The notes under the pieces are model-generated. The model was not told the DNA's origin and made no database searches. It saw only the letters and a list, made by a program, of their open reading frames with translations. A stretch of DNA of 64,000 nt from Diaporthe sp. PMI_573 (Eukaryota > Ascomycota > Sordariomycetes > Diaporthales > Diaporthaceae): NCBI GenBank assembly GCA_021399435.1, contig JAJTUP010000046.1, positions 434,001-498,000 of the forward strand. The letters run 5' to 3'. Shown piece after piece: positions 1 to 8,610 of this stretch (its first letter is position 1; each line of letters begins with the position of its first letter). A program made the position numbers and the translations under genes.

Positions 1-247
1 TCAACAGAAGGGTCACTATGCCTGCGAATGTCAATCCTATCTTAATGTTGCAGGCGCCCGTCAACAACCTGAGAATAGAACAAATTTGTAAATTCAAGGA
101 TATCGTTCAAAATGCCGGCGACAATGAGTTCTAATGTTAATGAAGAAAACCAGTTTTCACATCAACAATACTTGAAATACAAATTTCAAAACGTGTTTTG
201 TGGTTTTGAATCCTAAAAGCAATATTCGCTGCACTCGTTTCAAAAAG

Positions 248-254
248 TATAAAA
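248..254 (+). promoter_or_regulatory. TATA-like box of the Skp1-like gene
   Basis: TATAAAA lies 125 bp upstream of the ATG at 379. It is only 5 bp upstream of the earlier in-frame ATG at 259, which is too close for that codon to lie in the mRNA. This supports 379 (or 382) as the start. Confidence 0.45.
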
Positions 255-378
255 CTCAATGATCGTACTCTTCGTTCCCTCCCAAAGTCATCCATTCTGC
301 TTCTTCACCACTAATTCATCATCTTATACTCGAATTTCAGTTTTCGCTGCTCGAGAATTAAATTCTCTACTCCGTCCC

Positions 379-1728
379 ATGATGTCCGATATGGAGTTCA
401 CACTTGCAACTAGCGATGGCAAGCAACATGCCGTGGACGCGCGCATGCTCGAGAAATCCCAGTTCATACAAACAATGATCAGTGATTTAGGACCCAAAGA
501 AATGCAGACCAAGGTCATTCGTCTTCAGAATATAGATGGTGACACACTGAACAAAATCTTGAGTTGGGCAGCGTATCATTCTGACAATTTTCCGCTGGAT
601 GATAACACAATTCACAAGAGGGCAGACGAGATCGAGAATAGTTTGAAGAATGAAATGAAGGAGGAAGTCAAAAGGAAGAAAGACATCATGAACCGGAGAG
701 TAAGAGAATTTGAGAAGGAAATATCCGATATGAAGACGGCTGCTGGTCCATCGGACTGGAGAAATCATCGAGAGTGGAGTGCGATCAGAGAGAAACAGGA
801 CGAGTTGCTGGATCTGAAAAAAAGGAATACGGACCAAAAATGGAAAGAAGAGTTGAACGTGCGGTGCAAAGCTTTGAGGATGGCTCACAAAGAAGCTGAG
901 GAAAAGAGAAACCTAATACGAAACTGGGAGCGCAGGTTCATGGACTTCGAGGCGGACTTGCTTTTCGAACTCATTAAGGCAGCCAACTTCCTTGAGATCC
1001 CAGACTTGTTGAACAGCAGCTGTAATGAGGCTGCAGATATGGTAAAGCGCGAGTCCCTGAAGACACTTGAAGGTCTACCGGAGGAGATACAGATGCAGAT
1101 TGCGCAGAACCTTTGCCCGCACGCTTTTCTAAGAGCTGCCGATGCGAGGATTATTCCAGTTTCACACCCCGGCCAGATGGTCCACGCTAAGATTTGGGCT
1201 AGTGTTTTTCCAAACGACGCCTGGTTTGAAGCCGCAATAGCTGCTGGAGCAAATCCTGTGTTAATTGGTAAGGACCTTAAGCTGTTTTTCAAACAGACAA
1301 ACAACCCAAAGAAGCAGCTACACCTTGTTCTAAGTGCGCTGGATTGGGAAGGAGACCTAAGATATTACCTGCCCAGCAGAGATTCGGATCTTCCAGTGAA
1401 AAGCATTTATGAAAAGTATCTTCAACCAGGGAGGTTCGAAGAGGATACTTGGACTTTCAATGTAAGGAACATCACACTGTATATCGGGGAAGCATATTCT
1501 CATGTTGAGAAACTGGAGCAAAGATTGGGGAAGAAACATCAGAACGGCAATTGGGAAACGCTCTTGCTTCACTTACGAGATCCTCAAATCTATCAGACGA
1601 CATTCAAGAGTACCAACTCTCAAGAAACTTTGAAAGAAATTCGCATCCCCACAAATCATTTCACTAGAGGAGGGGAACGGATCAAGTATCCTTGTATAGA
1701 CTCTGAATCACCCAATGACGACCGGTAA
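379..1728 (+). CDS. Skp1-like protein with coiled insertion and long C-terminal extension
   Basis: Predicted 449 aa with no intron. Numbering from the ATG at 379, residues 4-75 resemble the Skp1 BTB/POZ half (TSDGK near residue 11, a VIRLQNI strand, KILSWAAYH), and residues 183-225 resemble the Skp1 C-terminal helices (LLFELIKAANFLEIPDLL, then AADMVK). Between them is a Lys/Glu-rich segment of about 100 residues with coiled-coil character, where canonical Skp1 (about 165 aa) has a short linker. After the Skp1 core a GLPEEIQMQIAQNL segment looks F-box-like, followed by about 200 unrecognised residues. Canonical Skp1 bridges cullin and F-box proteins in SCF ubiquitin ligases; whether this one does is inference. 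The reading frame could open at 259, but the TATA box and the tandem ATGs at 379/382 argue for the shorter form. Confidence 0.8.
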   Translation: MMSDMEFTLATSDGKQHAVDARMLEKSQFIQTMISDLGPKEMQTKVIRLQNIDGDTLNKILSWAAYHSDNFPLDDNTIHKRADEIENSLKNEMKEEVKRKKDIMNRRVREFEKEISDMKTAAGPSDWRNHREWSAIREKQDELLDLKKRNTDQKWKEELNVRCKALRMAHKEAEEKRNLIRNWERRFMDFEADLLFELIKAANFLEIPDLLNSSCNEAADMVKRESLKTLEGLPEEIQMQIAQNLCPHAFLRAADARIIPVSHPGQMVHAKIWASVFPNDAWFEAAIAAGANPVLIGKDLKLFFKQTNNPKKQLHLVLSALDWEGDLRYYLPSRDSDLPVKSIYEKYLQPGRFEEDTWTFNVRNITLYIGEAYSHVEKLEQRLGKKHQNGNWETLLLHLRDPQIYQTTFKSTNSQETLKEIRIPTNHFTRGGERIKYPCIDSESPNDDR

Positions 1729-1900
1729 TGGACTAGAATCAAGGGTAGCTTTTTTGTTTCCATATCACTCATTTGAAAAGTTTGTGTTTTTATGTAGATT
1801 ATACTGCTGTCGGCTGTAGGTGTCTAGCTTAGGTAGTCATATTTCCGACCAAAAGGCATAAAAGCCAACGTTTTGCCCCCCCTCCCATCGTCTGCCTGTC

Positions 1901-2023
1901 TCATTTCTTCTTTTCCAGCTTCTCAGTAGCCGACTTTGATGCGGGTGGCGGGGCTTTTGAATGCAGGTCAGCTTCGATGAGCCGGGTCATAATCCGTTCA
2001 AGGCACTCAAGAGAGAAAAGACG
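1901..2023 (-). pseudogene. RING-type E3 ligase fragment (RNF126-like linker)
   Basis: The minus strand encodes about 40 residues including LERIMTRLIEAD, APPPAS and a Lys-rich end before TGA. This is the segment that precedes the RING finger in RNF126/RNF115-type E3 ligases (helix, then NAPPPAS). The RING cysteines are absent. It lies in the same frame as the kinase fragment just upstream on this strand, separated by in-frame TGAs, so two unrelated gene pieces sit side by side. The assignment rests on a short motif. Confidence 0.45.
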
Positions 2024-2032
2024 CCATCAAAA

Positions 2033-2341
2033 TCACCGATACGTCGTTCGTTCTGCTTCGTTTCTTGGACTGACTAATCGCACAAGACATACACGAGCAA
2101 ATGTACCTGTCGAAAATGGTAGTTAATCCGCACAGGTCCCGCAAAGAACTGCATTCTACATACCTTGACCGATGGTTCTGACTTTGGTGAAGTCGTCCAG
2201 CTGTAGTTTTCTCGACGATTTCGATGCATCATTGGGCGTTTCGTGGCTAAGGTCGCCGGTCACGGTCTGATCCTTGTCCAGTTTTGGATACATACCTGCG
2301 TGAAATACTGTCGCAGATACCTGGTCAATTGTTGTAGCCAT
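2033..2341 (-). pseudogene. 5' fragment of an AGC/PKA-type kinase with an intact intron
   Basis: Exon 1 runs from an ATG at 2341 to 2164 and ends in LDDFTKVRTIGQG. A 57-nt intron (GTATGT at 2163 down to CAG at 2107) rejoins the frame as TFARVCLVRL. Together these give the glycine-rich ATP loop of cAMP-dependent-type kinases (RTIGxGTFARVCLVR). The frame stops at TGA 2035-2033 after about 25 more residues, so catalytic loop and activation segment are missing. The preserved intron shows the fragment came from genomic DNA, not a processed transcript. Confidence 0.65.
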
Positions 2342-3044
2342 GTTGTGCTGGCTAGATATGCTTGTGTGAGTCCTGGTCACTTCGTAGCGCGGATAATGCG
2401 TGCAAAATTATGGGACCGGAGGCGTCTGCGGCCTCTTATACGAGTAGACTACAACCATGTCAGATGACTCAGCAAATGACCCTCACCCACCGGGAAAGCA
2501 TTTACAGTCGCCTCAAGACGTCAAACTCCTCCGGCTTCCCGGTCTACGGGATGGTCTACAGCCCCCGAAAATTTCTTCACAGTGCCCATGACTTAGAAGA
2601 CTTTACCACCGAGTGGCTGGGCGACGAGGGCGGGTACCTTCACTAGATCTTCATCACCCCTTAACGTCCACGGCCTCAACTCGCTAACATAAATAACATT
2701 GTGCCTTCGGGAGTACTTCTCCGGGAGTTCCAATCACCTTGGCTACAATTGCGGATATAAATTATAAGTGCTTAAGGTAGTCGGCTATGATGGGACAAAG
2801 ATGACTCGAGCATAAAGTATCCATTCGCGAGTATGACTGAAGTTAGAGTACCAGCTTCAATTGTGGGAGGGACTAAGCGACGGGCACTGCCTTTTATGCC
2901 TTAAGGATCAGCAAAGCACCAATTGTGCACTTTTTCAAGGCCGTCTTACTATTCTTCCTCAGAGATAGACCTAGTGCGCCCTGATAACGCCCTTTCCCTA
3001 TGTCCTAAACGAAAGGACTAACAAGACTGGCATTTTAAACGCAG
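2342..3044. other. Non-coding or unrecognised stretch
   Basis: Short ORFs only. None shows a motif I recognise. The last 30 bases look like a real intron end (CTAAC branch-like motif, then a GCAG acceptor) serving the exon at 3045. Confidence 0.4.
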
Positions 3045-3156
3045 GCCATGGGAGTTGCAGTCGGTTCAAGTGTACAAATTGCCCTACTCATAACGCCATT
3101 CCTCGTTCTGTTTGGCTGGGCCATCAATCGGCCAATGGACTTCCAATTCGAGACGT
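3045..3156 (+). pseudogene. Single exon of a vacuolar Ca2+/H+ exchanger (CAX family)
   Basis: A 112-nt exon preceded by CTAAC...GCAG and followed by GTAAGT. It encodes MGVAVGSSVQIALLITPFLV, FGWAINRPMDF and QFET, the C-terminal half repeat of CAX exchangers (GSSxQIALLxTPFLVxxGW). In these vacuolar antiporters the segment forms a transmembrane helix with the GSSxQ exchange motif. No neighbouring CAX exon is recognisable on either side, so this is an isolated captured or decayed exon. Confidence 0.65.
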
Positions 3157-4392
3157 GTAAGTTTACTATACAACACCCCTGATGCGGAATGGAATTGGTT
3201 AGACCACGTCAGTGATGACGAGTACGAAGAGGCTGTCAGGGCAGGGCTTGCAGAGCGCTGTGGAAGGTCAAGGACGCGGCGTCCTCCAAAGCGGGCCCGC
3301 CTTCTCGCCGTCAGAGATGAGCAGGCCCATTGGCATTGTGATGACCATGATCAGCCGGCCCTTGCTGCGTCATTTTCGACAGTCTCTACTCCCGGTCGAG
3401 AAACCACTGCAGGTTCGGACCAGCCTGCGGTCCTGCCCATCATTGGCGCCATTACTAAATCAGACAAGTCGGCCCCTACGACAGAACGCCACAATCCTCC
3501 TACTATCAGCAACTGTGCAGAGCATTGTGTGAGCGACGCCACCGAGCTCCTGTTAAGAGAATGAGTTTTGCCTGCTAGGTGTTCGGGTGTAGATATTACG
3601 GTCCAGAACACCGCACATACAGGATGTGTGCCTATAACCATGCATGGGTGGTGGCAGACTCCACGTTTCCGTTGCGGTGATGGTCCAGATGTGCAAGGAT
3701 CCTCAGCAGCGCGACAGTTTTGAGGCAATTTTGTACAAGCATGAGGCCTTTACTGACGCTCCTCTAGAATGAATGAGACTTTCACGTATTCTCCAGAGTC
3801 AGGTTTTGCTGCTGTTGGTTTTGCGTAACTGTTCAGATTTTCCTTGGCATGGTCCTGATTGCAGCCTAGATTTTCTTGCCTGGTTAGAAACTAGAAGACT
3901 TTTTGTGGCAGGACTGTGCAGTTGAAATTACCAATGCAACAAGAAGTACTGTGCATGCTACCATGCATTAGTCAACAATCATATGCTCTTTGTTGAAATC
4001 GTTGTACAGCGCTGGGTTGAAGTTGTCCCACTAATCGACGGCCATGCTTGCCACAGAGCGTGTTTAGGCGGTAGCCAATATTTGAGTGTATTATCGTTCC
4101 AAAAGCATAAAAGGACCCTCAATCTCCTCAGGCAGAAAGTGTAAAAACCCTTGTTGTGATACTTTTGACAAGTGACATTCTGGCCTCGCTGGTCTTGGTA
4201 GCAAAGTACAGGACTGTGCATACGTCAGATGTAGGAATGGATTATAATCAAGTACGGTACTTTAACATAAGGGCTAAACACAAGTGCTTCACACAGCAAG
4301 ATATTTATTCACAATTAATCAAATGTACTGTACATATAACACCGACTTGACCTTATATCTCACAGTTTTTAGTGAGCTTTGGCTGTTGCAAA
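3157..4392. other. Unassigned region with one acidic ORF
   Basis: An ORF overlaps the CAX exon in another frame (about 3112-3564) with an acidic patch (WNWLDHVSDDEYEE) followed by Arg/Pro-rich sequence. I do not recognise it and it may be chance. From 3570 to 4392 I see nothing coding, only AT-leaning sequence up to the breakpoint of the gypsy element. Confidence 0.3.
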
Positions 4393-5780
4393 TCGTGTTC
4401 AGTCAAGATGAAGCGTTGCCACCAGGCGGGCCCGACCTTTAAGCCAAACGGGAGTACCTTCCACTGGAACGTGCCTTGTCTGGTTCGGAACGCGGTTAGG
4501 TACTCACTGCCAACCGCCAGTCTCATACGGTGAAACGCCTGAATGACATCTAGGATCGTGAAGCGTTCGGCGTCGCGGCAGTTAAACAACGTACCGCTCA
4601 GGTCTGGTGCTGGTACTTTCATATCCTTGAGGAATCGATTTCTCCAGCGGTAGTCAATGCAGAAACGCCTGTCTGCCGAGTGTGGTTTCGGTACGAACAG
4701 AACTGGGGCGGCATCCTCTTGCATACAGGGCTCGATGAAGCCCATCTCGAGGAGCTTGTCGATGGTCTGCTTCTCCAGGGGTAGGTGTTGTATCGGCGTC
4801 CTATACCTAGGCGGGCTCCCCTTTGTCGGTCTGTCCATCTCGAGAACCACATCGTGCCCTGGTCTATGAGGTGGCAGGGTATTGGCGGCCCTTTTGGAAA
4901 AGAAACCTTCCAGGTGGGCCAGCTGCTTCGGTATCTTTTCTCGTACCAGCCTGATATGCTCTGGATCCTCGTCTTCCGGGAATAGGATAGGTTCTCCTTT
5001 ATTCGTCCTCCATGCCTGTAATGCTGAGAGGCTCACCGTAGGTCTTGAACATTCTCCCGTCTCAAAGGGTATTGGTTCTGTGGGCATCGCCCTCCTCGCC
5101 CACCGCTCTCGTCGAGGATCTGAATCTAGCTGGGCAGTGATTTCCGCTATCACGTCATTGGTCGTCGTCGCGTTCTCGGGTCTCTTCCCTGCACGACGGA
5201 GGATCTGATACTGCTTGTGTTGCCGGTCAACAATTTGGTCTCGGCGGTCTGAGTCTTCTTGGTTCTTTTGTTCGACATCACCGCTTCGTCTACAAGGGGG
5301 CGATAATTCGATAGCTGGTGCGAACTTCGCTACCGCTGGGATGTCATCCGGCCATATGAGTTGACGCTCTCGGGGCCACATCAGTACGTTCTTCTCAGCT
5401 AACCAGTACTGTCCGATAAAGATGTCGCAGCCCGTCTCAGTAACCCAAAAAGTCTCATTTGGGAAGCGACGCCCATCGATCTCCAAAGAGGCGATCATTT
5501 TCATCGTGATCTTTCCAGCTGGTCGGCGCCGGAAGTCCTGGAGTTGGACAGGTTCTTCGAGTCTAAAGACGCGTGCGCGTAAACTCTTCTGTGCCCGTGC
5601 TGCCACTGCTGGGCTGACCAGCAGTCTGGCGTCTGCTCCTGTGTCACATAAAGCTGTTGTTGGGAATCCGATGCCATCAACCTGGATCTGGACCTTGGTA
5701 GTGAACGACGAAGATCCCTTATTGCCAACTCTAGCTAATGTGAACATGGAGACCATCGGGGAGACTTTCGATGGTCTCAC
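4393..5780 (-). pseudogene. gypsy pol fragment: aspartic protease and N-terminal RT
   Basis: The frame opens where gag ends, with no ATG there (first codon GTG), as expected for expression by frameshift from gag. The protease active site is seen as ALCDTGADARLL. The RT fingers and palm follow (RFCIDYRWRN, then ILDVIQAFHRMRLAVG with the first catalytic Asp, then LPFGLK). Sequence diverges after QRFIL, before the YxDD box, so the enzyme lacks two of its three catalytic Asp residues. The last 20 or so codons to the stop at 4353 are foreign sequence. Confidence 0.85.
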
Positions 5781-7072
5781 TCGTTTCCCGTCTCTTCTGC
5801 AGAAGGGATCTCGACTCTGACATCTTTGTCGACGTAGTTCTTGGCCCCTACGGCGCTTATTTTGGTCTTGTCCGGGCAGTCTCTAGACATGTGGCCCGTC
5901 TTTCCGCAGTTGAAGCAAGTGCCGGCATCCCAGTGAGCTTTCTTCTCGTCCTCAGTCAGGCCACGCCCGGCAGCTGCTGATGTCGTGGGCTTTATCGGCT
6001 GGGTCTGTTTGCGGCTGGCGACGGATGCTTTGCCTGGCTTCTGGTTGCCCCAGCGGCCGTAGTCCTTCTGACTAGCTTGACGCTCCCCACGACTGACCTG
6101 AAGGCTGTACGCTCGATTGGACACACGAGTACAAAAGGACTCATAGCTGATACTAGGGTCCTGGCAGAGGTCCAAGAGGCTATGGTCAAGATACTTTGGG
6201 ATATGCTCCCACAAGGTCTGCTTCATATCCGTGCTTGCAATATGGGCCTTCTGTGCCAGACTGTTGATCTTGCTGATGAACTGATGGATGTTGGAGTCTC
6301 CATTTGGGTTGAACATCATCGTGCTTAACTCGAGGCGAGCAGCTGAGGACTGGTTACGGTCATGATAAACAGCTTCCAGGACTTGAATCATCTCAGCGAC
6401 ACCAGAGAACGGGTTTTCTGTCGAGAGGTATCTCGGCTCTAGTGCCTCGGCTGGTCCGCCCTTAACTAACTCCATCATATAGTTGACCCGGCTCTTCTCG
6501 CTTCGAAATGTAGCTTCATCTTCTTCAAACTTGGCGGCGAGGCTGCGAACCCAGCGGTCAAAGACCTTCTCATCACCTTCAAAAATTTGCGGTTCCTTCC
6601 CGCGCGATTTGGCCTTATCGCTGTAATTCGGGTTCCTGTCATTGTCGATGGTCCCGAATCGCTTAAAGGCAGGGAGCGCTGCCTGACCGGTCGGGTTGAA
6701 AGCAGTGCCCCCGAAGGCACTCTCAGCGGGGGTTATTTCCCGTCGGCTACGGTCTTCAATGTCTTCGGCTACAGGCCGGGGAGCGGCTGGTGTGGCCTGT
6801 CGGTTGCTTTGAATCATTGCTTCCAAGCGGGCGACCGTGGCTTCAAGCTGCTGTATCCTGTCCGCCGGTGCGGCCGCAGCGTTCTCGGCGTTCGACATGC
6901 TTCCTTCGTTCTCGGTCGACCTCTCTTCTCGGCTGGGCACGATGTTTTGCTCTTCTTCGATTCTCCGCAGGGTCTCGCTCTCGGCGTTCTCGGCTTCTGA
7001 CACAGGTGTCTCTTCGGGCGCGAGACGGTGTGATCTGCGGCTTGCCGGCGGGTATGTCTTCTTAATAGGCAT
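5777..7072 (-). CDS. gag: gypsy Gag polyprotein
   Basis: 431 aa, uninterrupted. The N-terminal third is polar with a predicted coiled segment (RIQQLEATVARLEAMIQ). The middle contains a capsid-like helical region (KVFDRWVRSLAAKFEEDE through LLDLCQD), and a C-terminal zinc knuckle CFNCGKTGHMSRDC sits about 40 residues from the end. It ends in a TGA that overlaps the first pol codon, pol being in the -1 frame. Gag would package the element RNA into virus-like particles. The order and zinc knuckle are typical of fungal Ty3/gypsy elements. Confidence 0.85.
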   Translation of the reverse strand: MPIKKTYPPASRRSHRLAPEETPVSEAENAESETLRRIEEEQNIVPSREERSTENEGSMSNAENAAAAPADRIQQLEATVARLEAMIQSNRQATPAAPRPVAEDIEDRSRREITPAESAFGGTAFNPTGQAALPAFKRFGTIDNDRNPNYSDKAKSRGKEPQIFEGDEKVFDRWVRSLAAKFEEDEATFRSEKSRVNYMMELVKGGPAEALEPRYLSTENPFSGVAEMIQVLEAVYHDRNQSSAARLELSTMMFNPNGDSNIHQFISKINSLAQKAHIASTDMKQTLWEHIPKYLDHSLLDLCQDPSISYESFCTRVSNRAYSLQVSRGERQASQKDYGRWGNQKPGKASVASRKQTQPIKPTTSAAAGRGLTEDEKKAHWDAGTCFNCGKTGHMSRDCPDKTKISAVGAKNYVDKDVRVEIPSAEETGNE

Positions 7073-7225
7073 CAGTCGATGCGTGCTCGATCTCTCGGTT
7101 CAATTCGTGCAATTTCTTTCCTGTCGCCTGCACACGACATAGGGTTTGATTGAGGTGGCCTTATTTGTTGATCGCTGGGCAGCGAGGGTTGCCTATTTCT
7201 GGATCGCTAGACAGCGATGGGTTTG

Positions 7226-7236
7226 AAGCTTAGAAT
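7226..7236 (-). promoter_or_regulatory. Primer-binding site, self-priming type
   Basis: Read on the minus strand, ATTCTAAGCTT starts two bases after the LTR end (CCGTTACA at 7239). It is the exact 11-nt complement of AAGCTTAGAAT at 7305-7295, inside the LTR where the transcript could begin. No tRNA 3'-end complement is evident. This is the arrangement of Tf1-type elements, which prime from their own 5' RNA end. Confidence 0.6.
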
Positions 7237-7238
7237 AG

Positions 7239-7448
7239 TGTAACGGCCAGTAATATCCAGCATGGAAGCTGTTGTATTGGCACTACGTACGAAGATTCTA
7301 AGCTTAAGGAGAGAAGAAGGAAGGAAAGAAACTCGCGATGTGCGACGCGTGGAGAAGTTTAATAACCGTGGTCCGTGCCTGTGGCAGGGACCAGCCCCTG
7401 CCAGCACCTTGTGGTGGTGTCAGCCCGTCTAGTGGTGACAACCGCCAC
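7239..7448 (-). repeat. 5' LTR of the gypsy element (outer edge approximate)
   Basis: The inner edge is TGTAACGG on the plus strand (minus: CCGTTACA) at 7239. The outer edge is probably one of the ACA trinucleotides at 7438-7448, giving about 200 bp. It contains the putative R start (7305) and a GC-rich hairpin near 7385-7415. The partner LTR is lost. Confidence 0.5.
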
Positions 7449-8330
7449 ACCCCGTTTCCGGTACTGCCCTTTGAGGACAGCGTCGTTGGTCTGTGCGGGG
7501 ATTCTGAGGCAGGGACCCTGAAATAAAGTAATCTAGTGAGTTTCTCATGGTGTTCATGTGAAACGGGTGTTGTTTTAAAGTCGTTTTAGTGCAATTCATT
7601 CTCGTTGGGGAAGAAGCGGTGCAGTGCGGCTAGGCACAGACGCCCCGCGGGACGCCCGGGCTCATAACCTGTCAAATGAGAGAAGAATTGAGTTAATTCA
7701 AGTGAGAGTAGGCCCTTCAGAGGGTGCTGGGGCCTACGGTCTATATGTAGATGGAGCGGTAGTGGGTGTGATGGTGTTTTGTTTCAACAAAGTACTGTCC
7801 TATAGGACCTTATAGAAACTGACTTTGACGGGCACTTGTTTCGGAATATTCCCATGTATGTACTATGCAGTACTTCCACTTTTTATAAAAGTTTAACAAA
7901 ACGAGTATTTGGCTGATTCTACTATGTACTTTATAAGCTCTTCAAAAGGGACTTACGTATGCGTCATTTGCAGTTAATTCCCTAGCTTTCTGACGATTCC
8001 TTTACAGTACAAAGCAGATGTCCCACTCAAGTATCAATTTTCAAGCCCCTGCCTCCTTAAGCCTTAAGTATCAAGCCTGTAGGAAAGCTCGTACTTTCGA
8101 GACTTTAGTACATATTAGTGTCTGACTACCCTACACAGTACTTTATACACACAACGAATATACTTTACCCAACAGACTTTACATAAAGACCACTGGATCA
8201 ATAATCTATTTCACTATACCGTACTGTACTATACTATGGGACATGGGCCGGCCGGTCACCCCCACCTCTCGGTCACCCAACCACACAAAGTCCTCATGTT
8301 TGAAGATACACAATCAATTCAATTCTTGGT
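7449..8330. other. AT-rich non-coding stretch between two retroelements
   Basis: No credible coding sequence. From about 7800 to 8240 the sequence is rich in TA and in TACTGTAC-like words, as in C-to-T decayed (RIP-like) fungal DNA. I see no copia LTR here, although the minus-strand copia element lies next to it. Confidence 0.4.
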
Positions 8331-8357
8331 ACACACACACACACACACACACACACA
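8331..8357. repeat. (AC)n microsatellite, tail of a LINE fragment
   Basis: About 13 uninterrupted AC units. On the minus strand this is a (TG)n tail immediately after GGGCGGAATAAA, where the related LINE copy has a TCCA-repeat tail. Confidence 0.8.
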
Positions 8358-8610
8358 ATTTATTCCGCCCGGCGGGCTTAACCCGAAAGGGCAACTATTG
8401 ACAATTTGACCATACATTTCCCAAGATATGCCTTGATCTCCTTAAAGCCCATGCAAAGTCCATTCTAGCTTATTTGCCTTCTTCTGCCATTTCTCTTCGG
8501 ATTCTCGTGGGTTAGTAGGATTAGTAGTAGGCTGGCTTGGAGGCGATTCTCCAAGTGTTCAACGTCCTATCCTCGGCGGCTGAAGCGGTGCCTGCTGTCC
8601 GTGGCACGAG
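8358..8610 (-). mobile_element. 5'-truncated LINE 3' end
   Basis: The minus strand matches the 3' end of the LINE at 25.8-30.2 kb in two blocks: the segment encoding SAAEDRTLNTWR (8597-8550; LINE copy 26015-25967) and the terminal hairpin GCCCGCCGGGCGGAATAAA (LINE copy GGGCGAAATAAA). Both end in a simple-repeat tail. It has been joined to the 3' end of the copia frame, whose last 40 or so codons therefore come from this fragment. Confidence 0.55.

Larger units (their letters stand above)
4393..7450 (-). mobile_element. Ty3/gypsy LTR retrotransposon, 3'-truncated
   Basis: In minus-strand order: 5' LTR (about 7450-7239), primer-binding site, gag (7072-5777), then pol (protease and the first part of RT), broken off near 4400. 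The rest of RT, RNase H, integrase and the 3' LTR are missing, so the outer LTR edge cannot be fixed by comparing two LTRs. Gag and pol are in different frames and touch at 5780-5777. The surviving frames are open. Confidence 0.85.

Noticed and set aside
259..378. Longer N-terminus for the Skp1-like protein from the ATG at 259
   Set aside because: The TATA-like box ends only 5 bp before it, and the Skp1 fold begins just after the tandem ATGs at 379/382.
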